NCBI GenBank assembly: GCA_016182605.1
Contig: JACPGE010000057.1
Location: 1-64,000, forward strand
Source of the DNA: Candidatus Hydrogenedentota bacterium
Lineage (GTDB): Bacteria > Hydrogenedentota > Hydrogenedentia > Hydrogenedentales > JAEUWI01
Direction: 5' to 3'
DNA: 64,000 bases
Shown here piece after piece: positions 60,701-64,000 of this stretch. The notes below the pieces were generated by a model. The model saw only the letters and a program-made list of their open reading frames with translations. It was not told the DNA's origin and searched no databases. Position 1 is the first letter of the stretch; every line of letters starts with the position of its first letter. Both the position numbers and the translations under genes were made by a program.

Positions 60701-63700
60701 ATGGAACCCGGTACTCGCCGGGCATGCCAGAGGCCAGCGATCAATATATCTTTCTCGAGGATCCCGATGCGCGTGTTGCCCATTGGGTCATTGGCAACCC
60801 GGCGCCGGGAGACTGGAGATTGGATATTCCGGCGCAAGCGGGCCTGGGCGCCATTTCCAGTGAAATTACGGAATTGGGATCGAGTCCGAGCTTGTTGTTC
60901 TCCACCTTGGACGGCAGCCCGTATGAAGTGGTGGATCCTGGCGAACCGGTTCCCGCGGTGGCGAGAGACAATCGCCTGGCACTGCGATGTGTCGTGCGTG
61001 GGGTGACCGAATCCACGAGGCTCAGTCTCTTCTACGACGACGACAACCGGGACTTTGACGGGACGCCCATCGTTCAAGGACTCCGGGTTAATGAGGGGCT
61101 GAATGTCTTCGACTGGGACACGAGCCGCTTGGCACCCGGGAAATATTTTGTTTTCGCCCGCCTGGACTCTGAAGAGGGCGCGCCCTTGTCGCAATATCTG
61201 CAGACCTACGTGAACAGCACGACACCAACCATACAGGATACGCCCGTCTTGATTCCGAGTACGGTTGATCCCGAAGTGCCCGTGACACCAGTTCAAGGAA
61301 ACTGGAAAGCGCGTCACATAGATGCGCCTTGGACCGACGTGGCCATGTCCGCGGATGGCTCAAAGCTCGCGGCAGTAGCGCCAGGACACCCCATCTACAC
61401 TTCCGGTGATTTCGGGAGGACTTGGGCTGCGGGGGGATTGGAATTATATTGGACTTCGATTGCTTCTTCTGCCGACGGTACACGGCTCGTGGCAATGACT
61501 TATGGGGAAATCTATACATCGAGCGACTCTGGAAGGACTTGGGAGCCCAAGATTCAGAGTGATTTCGCAGGCTTTAACTCACTGGCTTCGTCTTCCGATG
61601 GCATGCGGCTTTCCATCGCAGGTAGTTACTACGGCTCAATCTTCCACGACGTGTCCACTGATTATGGCGCAACGTGGGCAAATGAACTACTCATTTATCC
61701 ATTGTTCGACGAATTTCGTGAATGGAATTCTATCGATTGCAGCGCTGACGGCGGCACCGTCGTAATTGCGGATACCTATCTGGGGCCGCTTGTCGTAAAA
61801 CGAAACGGTGCCTCGACTTGGCCGGTTGAGCCGGATTTCGGGGGCTGCAATGTGGTGGCGATTTCTGATGATGGTGTCCGGATGGCTGCAGTGGAAAGAT
61901 ACAGGAGCCTTCTCCATGTCTCGAAGGACTCGGGAATAACCTGGACAGCCATACAAGCGCCAGCGGTCTTGAACTGGCAAGCGCTTGCTTTGTCCGGGGA
62001 TGGGACGACCATGGTGCTGGTAGCATACGGGGGCGGCGTATACATATCAAAGGACTTTGGTGCAACCTGGCAGGAGGAGAATGCTCCAACGACGGCATGG
62101 TCCAGCGTCGCTATGTCAGCGGATGGGCGTCGTGCTATCGCTTCGACTTCCGGCGGAAAGCTTTACACCTATGAAGCGACTGATGCACCGCCCGGATCCA
62201 AGGCGACGACGGAGACCCCTGCGACACCCAAGACCATCGCAAACCTTGCCGTCCGTGTCAAATCGCGGGAGGTAGAGGGCGCGGTGCTGAAGGCGGCCTG
62301 GCAAGATACGCAAGCAGACGATGTCTCCTACCGCGTGTATTGGCAAGAGCGCGCGGACGGCGTTGCGCAGAGTGACTGGAACGTCGCGGCGGTCTCGGGC
62401 TTCGAACGGGAGTGGACCGTGCCCTATGGCGTTGCGTGCCGTGTCTTTGTTGCCGCAGTGGATATTCTCGGCAAGGAATTGTCCCACAGCGACCCCGTGG
62501 ATGTCGCCGCCGTGGCCGATGCCACGGGCAACAAGCCGCCCAGAATCAGCCGGCCCATACCGAACGGCCGTGTAACCCGATTCGTGCCGCAGTGGTCGAC
62601 CGATTTTCAGGTCCATGATGCCGACAATGATCCCCCGGACCCCCTGACCGTGCGGCTGCTGGACCAGTTGGACGGGCTGACACTATACAAAGTTCCCGAT
62701 ACTACCGGCGCCTATCGATTGTCCTGGGCCCCAACGCAATTCGAGGCGGGCACCCGCACAGTGACCATTCGTGCGGAAGATGGCCGTGAAGGAAAGGACG
62801 AGGTCGTGGTTTCGTTGGAGACCGCTTCTGATTTGCTTGAGGGCGATAGTGATTCCGACGGTGTGGGCAATGTCGCCGAGACCTACCTTCAACTGGATTC
62901 GGGTGAAGTCGACTCCGACCACGACGGGATCGCCGACGGCGACGAACTGTTGCGGTGGGGGACCGATCCATTGTTGCCAGACAGTGATGGCGATGGCAGT
63001 CCAGATGCGGCGGAAATTGAGGGCGATGAAGAGACCCTGCTTGCGCTAGTCTCCAGTGCGGCGCCGGGAGTAACTCAGGCGGCACCCACGGGGATATCGC
63101 CCGTTACAGGAGGATTTGGTGGTGGCGGTACCGCCGTGATCACGGGTGAGCACCTGGCCCAGGTGGAAAACGTCATCTTCGGATCCCAGGCAGGAACGAT
63201 CACTCTCAGGTCGGATACGAAGCTGGAAGTCACTGTGCCGCCCGGCGTGGGAGAAGTCGATGTCTGGGTAACCAATCCGCTCGGCTGCAACTGCGACCCC
63301 TATACCCATGTCTTGAAATATACGTACGTGGAAAGTGAACCAGAGGCGGAATGCCTGATTCTGCAGCTTACCAAGGGCACGGCCACCACGCCGCAGACCT
63401 GCACGGGAGGCTACGCGTCCGGAGCGACAGTATCCATTGTGGCCGATGCACCGGCGCAGGGGCTGGTGTTTGACCGATGGACCGGAGATACGGGGATGAT
63501 CGCAAACGTAACAAAGCCATCGACCACGATTGTCATGGACGGCGCAAAGACCATTGTTGCGACCTACAAGCCAGCTAACCCGGCCGACACAGATGGAAAT
63601 CGCAATATTTCCGATGTCGAAATAAGCCTGTTTGTCGATGGATTCTTGCGGGGTACAAACCCCCAAGCAACGGATGTCACAGTTTCCATTGCTGCGGACA

Positions 63701-63765
63701 TCTTTTTGCGGGGTGGTTGTTATTCCATATCTGGGGCGACGTGGATCCCAGGAAACTGCAATTAA
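57715..63765 (+). CDS. Giant modular exoprotein (InlB-like, Asp-box, TSP3, TIG and EF-hand modules)
   Basis: A 2016-residue exported protein (signal MLLTALLLASAVLA). Modules in order: four InlB-B-like beta repeats (about 206-520, patterns VKLVAVPDPRNVFKSWSG and LSARFERLYELEI), a large unassigned beta region (520-950), a P-domain-like sandwich (about 960-1090), Asp-box repeats (about 1200-1485, SSDSGRTWEP, SKDSGITWTA, SKDFGATWQE), an Fn3-like domain and a cadherin-like domain. Then come TSP type 3 calcium repeats (about 1708-1772, DSDSDGVGN, DSDHDGIADGDE, DSDGDGSPDAAE), an IPT/TIG domain (1792-1872), another InlB-like repeat and a dockerin-like EF-hand DTDGNRNISDVE. It is probably an adhesin or scaffold. 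No C-terminal membrane segment is present, so it is secreted or held by its modules. Confidence 0.8.
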   Translation: MLLTALLLASAVLANPGPKHIDNLDISNKYSYTPVRESKIPSVLSSTSLVLAENTVPDSADTAPGRATSTEANSTASDNKAFCSGTSRRLGTIKFGYGGAYYSYDSYYRKANGSSISAQSSTYIVGIGGQGTLDVGLDTSQCTGGPFTHERTDLNVSCDRGPVTKNGKNYYFKQWKSGASGTNPVINKTFTGNNPAQVALEAEYAPKYTITLNVSPSGRGHVSLNNSVPSATVKDTLWEGTVCSLEAVPTFGNVFSHWSGTFAVPNSGILTLDREMTLTANFVPAYKLEISRNFSGSGNGKVQVNGVLKNLPFSESYISGADVKLVAVPDPRNVFKSWSGANTSTAASITVKMSGAKSLSARFERLYELEIVALPATGNNLVKVNTEAAVKPPFSRDFVSGTVVALTAVPDTANAWYFKRWLPYLTGDPNTNVNMSGDKTITAEFGRKPLLKIRGAGSVAVNGTVRTLPYEARFQAQTAMNLDVVALAGFDFQAWSGWNSTAINPLKFNMPETDVTLDVKRVEACDDAPIKIGNIRIESCFTALANGTFNTRGPIRMASDNASSLISSSGMFNINKVAQSAISSDAILSVGPTQLNTTGNVTVSGSANTIGLTGLTDVAGLRFDFLKARISETFVQTEGGNLNMSNVFPRIHSLGDLELQFNARGWEFAFAINAPPFPLAPGITVKKLVLGRSSSGNSLTGSAVVAFGHPQLGRSKIELGIDPVTIENGELQRFRTSAAWTGLNVPILLEPPVTMNSGSFDIDLENLSRDTSSVSLSASGSFSVGVPAINSPLGAIVPIAMNGAAKVRMAESLEFDGETRLIKIGNFFPGFKRSSSKVTISKGVGLVITESSPGRFAPFTNGDLTIRVGVRGDFGATYISTYTPAEVLIPFLQSVPAKKTQMTFYADKGFVGKYERGIISFRFTYLPGKGITDWGFINPIRSNKWGLSKSQLRQMAGDKALMEKALTHRVSEGTAVIVVELKYTDGYTQFDLIAPDGTRYSPGMPEASDQYIFLEDPDARVAHWVIGNPAPGDWRLDIPAQAGLGAISSEITELGSSPSLLFSTLDGSPYEVVDPGEPVPAVARDNRLALRCVVRGVTESTRLSLFYDDDNRDFDGTPIVQGLRVNEGLNVFDWDTSRLAPGKYFVFARLDSEEGAPLSQYLQTYVNSTTPTIQDTPVLIPSTVDPEVPVTPVQGNWKARHIDAPWTDVAMSADGSKLAAVAPGHPIYTSGDFGRTWAAGGLELYWTSIASSADGTRLVAMTYGEIYTSSDSGRTWEPKIQSDFAGFNSLASSSDGMRLSIAGSYYGSIFHDVSTDYGATWANELLIYPLFDEFREWNSIDCSADGGTVVIADTYLGPLVVKRNGASTWPVEPDFGGCNVVAISDDGVRMAAVERYRSLLHVSKDSGITWTAIQAPAVLNWQALALSGDGTTMVLVAYGGGVYISKDFGATWQEENAPTTAWSSVAMSADGRRAIASTSGGKLYTYEATDAPPGSKATTETPATPKTIANLAVRVKSREVEGAVLKAAWQDTQADDVSYRVYWQERADGVAQSDWNVAAVSGFEREWTVPYGVACRVFVAAVDILGKELSHSDPVDVAAVADATGNKPPRISRPIPNGRVTRFVPQWSTDFQVHDADNDPPDPLTVRLLDQLDGLTLYKVPDTTGAYRLSWAPTQFEAGTRTVTIRAEDGREGKDEVVVSLETASDLLEGDSDSDGVGNVAETYLQLDSGEVDSDHDGIADGDELLRWGTDPLLPDSDGDGSPDAAEIEGDEETLLALVSSAAPGVTQAAPTGISPVTGGFGGGGTAVITGEHLAQVENVIFGSQAGTITLRSDTKLEVTVPPGVGEVDVWVTNPLGCNCDPYTHVLKYTYVESEPEAECLILQLTKGTATTPQTCTGGYASGATVSIVADAPAQGLVFDRWTGDTGMIANVTKPSTTIVMDGAKTIVATYKPANPADTDGNRNISDVEISLFVDGFLRGTNPQATDVTVSIAADIFLRGGCYSISGATWIPGNCN

Positions 63766-63801
63766 GCTGTCAATATCTAATTTGGGGAAGGTTTGGACGA
63801 A

Positions 63802-64000
63802 ATGATTTCGAATAGAATGACGTGCTTCGGAAGTCTTATGTCACTGTGTTGGATTCTCAGTGTTTCAATATCGGCTTTCTCCCAAACGAGCACGCGCAAC
63901 CTTCCAGATTGCTATGCCCCCGGAGTGGCCTTCGAGATCGCCATCTCCGCGGACCCAGGCCCGGGTGCGACGAGCTTCTCCTGTATTGACAAGTTTCCGG
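63802..64000 (+). CDS. Exported protein, 5' part (runs off the window)
   Basis: The first 66 residues have a signal peptide (FGSLMSLCWILSVSISAFSQ) followed by TRNLPDCYAPGVAFEIAISA. GGGGAAGG lies upstream of the ATG. The gene starts 36 bases after the stop of the giant exoprotein with no terminator between them, so the two are probably cotranscribed. The post-signal motif resembles the start of a beta-sandwich module seen in cell-surface proteins, but the family cannot be named from this fragment. Confidence 0.7.
   Translation, partial: MISNRMTCFGSLMSLCWILSVSISAFSQTSTRNLPDCYAPGVAFEIAISADPGPGATSFSCIDKFP

Overview
The window is GC-rich bacterial DNA. It carries large secreted repeat proteins with (Gly-Glu)n arrays, a PSCyt1/DUF1549/LamG/DUF1553 protein coupled to a Tat-exported DUF1501 protein, Ser/Thr kinases fused to extra modules, and few classical operons. 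This mix points to a PVC-like or related lineage; Candidatus Hydrogenedentota is my best guess, made from gene style alone and not from a marker-gene comparison. No rRNA, CRISPR array, intact insertion sequence, phage or replication origin was seen.

Layout. 1-2.3 kb: a truncated UPF0316-like gene, a membrane M28 peptidase and tRNA-Cys. 2.6-7.7 kb: a three-gene operon (bi-domain oxidoreductase, group 4 glycosyltransferase, asparagine synthase) typical of extracellular polysaccharide synthesis. 8.3-15 kb: two paralogous secreted proteins, each with 13 Asp-box repeats, EF-hand-like loops, Gly-Glu linkers and a near-identical C-terminal membrane tail. 15.4-21.5 kb: nadA, then the PSCyt1/DUF1501 pair. 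21.9 kb: tRNA-Val. 22.3-26.2 kb: a TIG-domain surface protein with a (GE)29 array and a CFI-box C-terminus, behind a strong promoter with a perfect palindrome. 26.6-37 kb: lgt, a cohesin-like protein, a zinc-ribbon kinase-FGE fusion, FKBP isomerase, DUF1499, DUF3810, DUF1015 and a hybrid histidine kinase. 37-49.4 kb: a minus-strand set for glycan or organic-matter processing (metallophosphoesterase, esterase, GH172, a propeller/toroid protein, TolC, a GH9-like protein). 49.5-53.8 kb: a translationally coupled transmembrane kinase with an ELWxxDGT propeller and an FHA-GAF-sigma54 activator. 53.8-54.7 kb: a repeat-rich spacer with a MITE-like element. 54.7-64 kb: a trypsin-like pseudoprotease, a 2016-residue modular exoprotein and the start of a further exported protein.

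Working together. Most products are predicted to be exported: large calcium-binding, propeller and Ig-like proteins held at the surface by C-terminal tails, enzymes for polysaccharides, and phosphorylation-based sensors that could regulate them. The kinase/FHA-sigma54 pair upstream of the glycan-processing genes and the Asp-box paralogs with their shared C-terminal tail are the strongest candidates for undescribed systems. Start sites were chosen by ribosome-binding sequence and family length. All functions are inferred from sequence motifs only.
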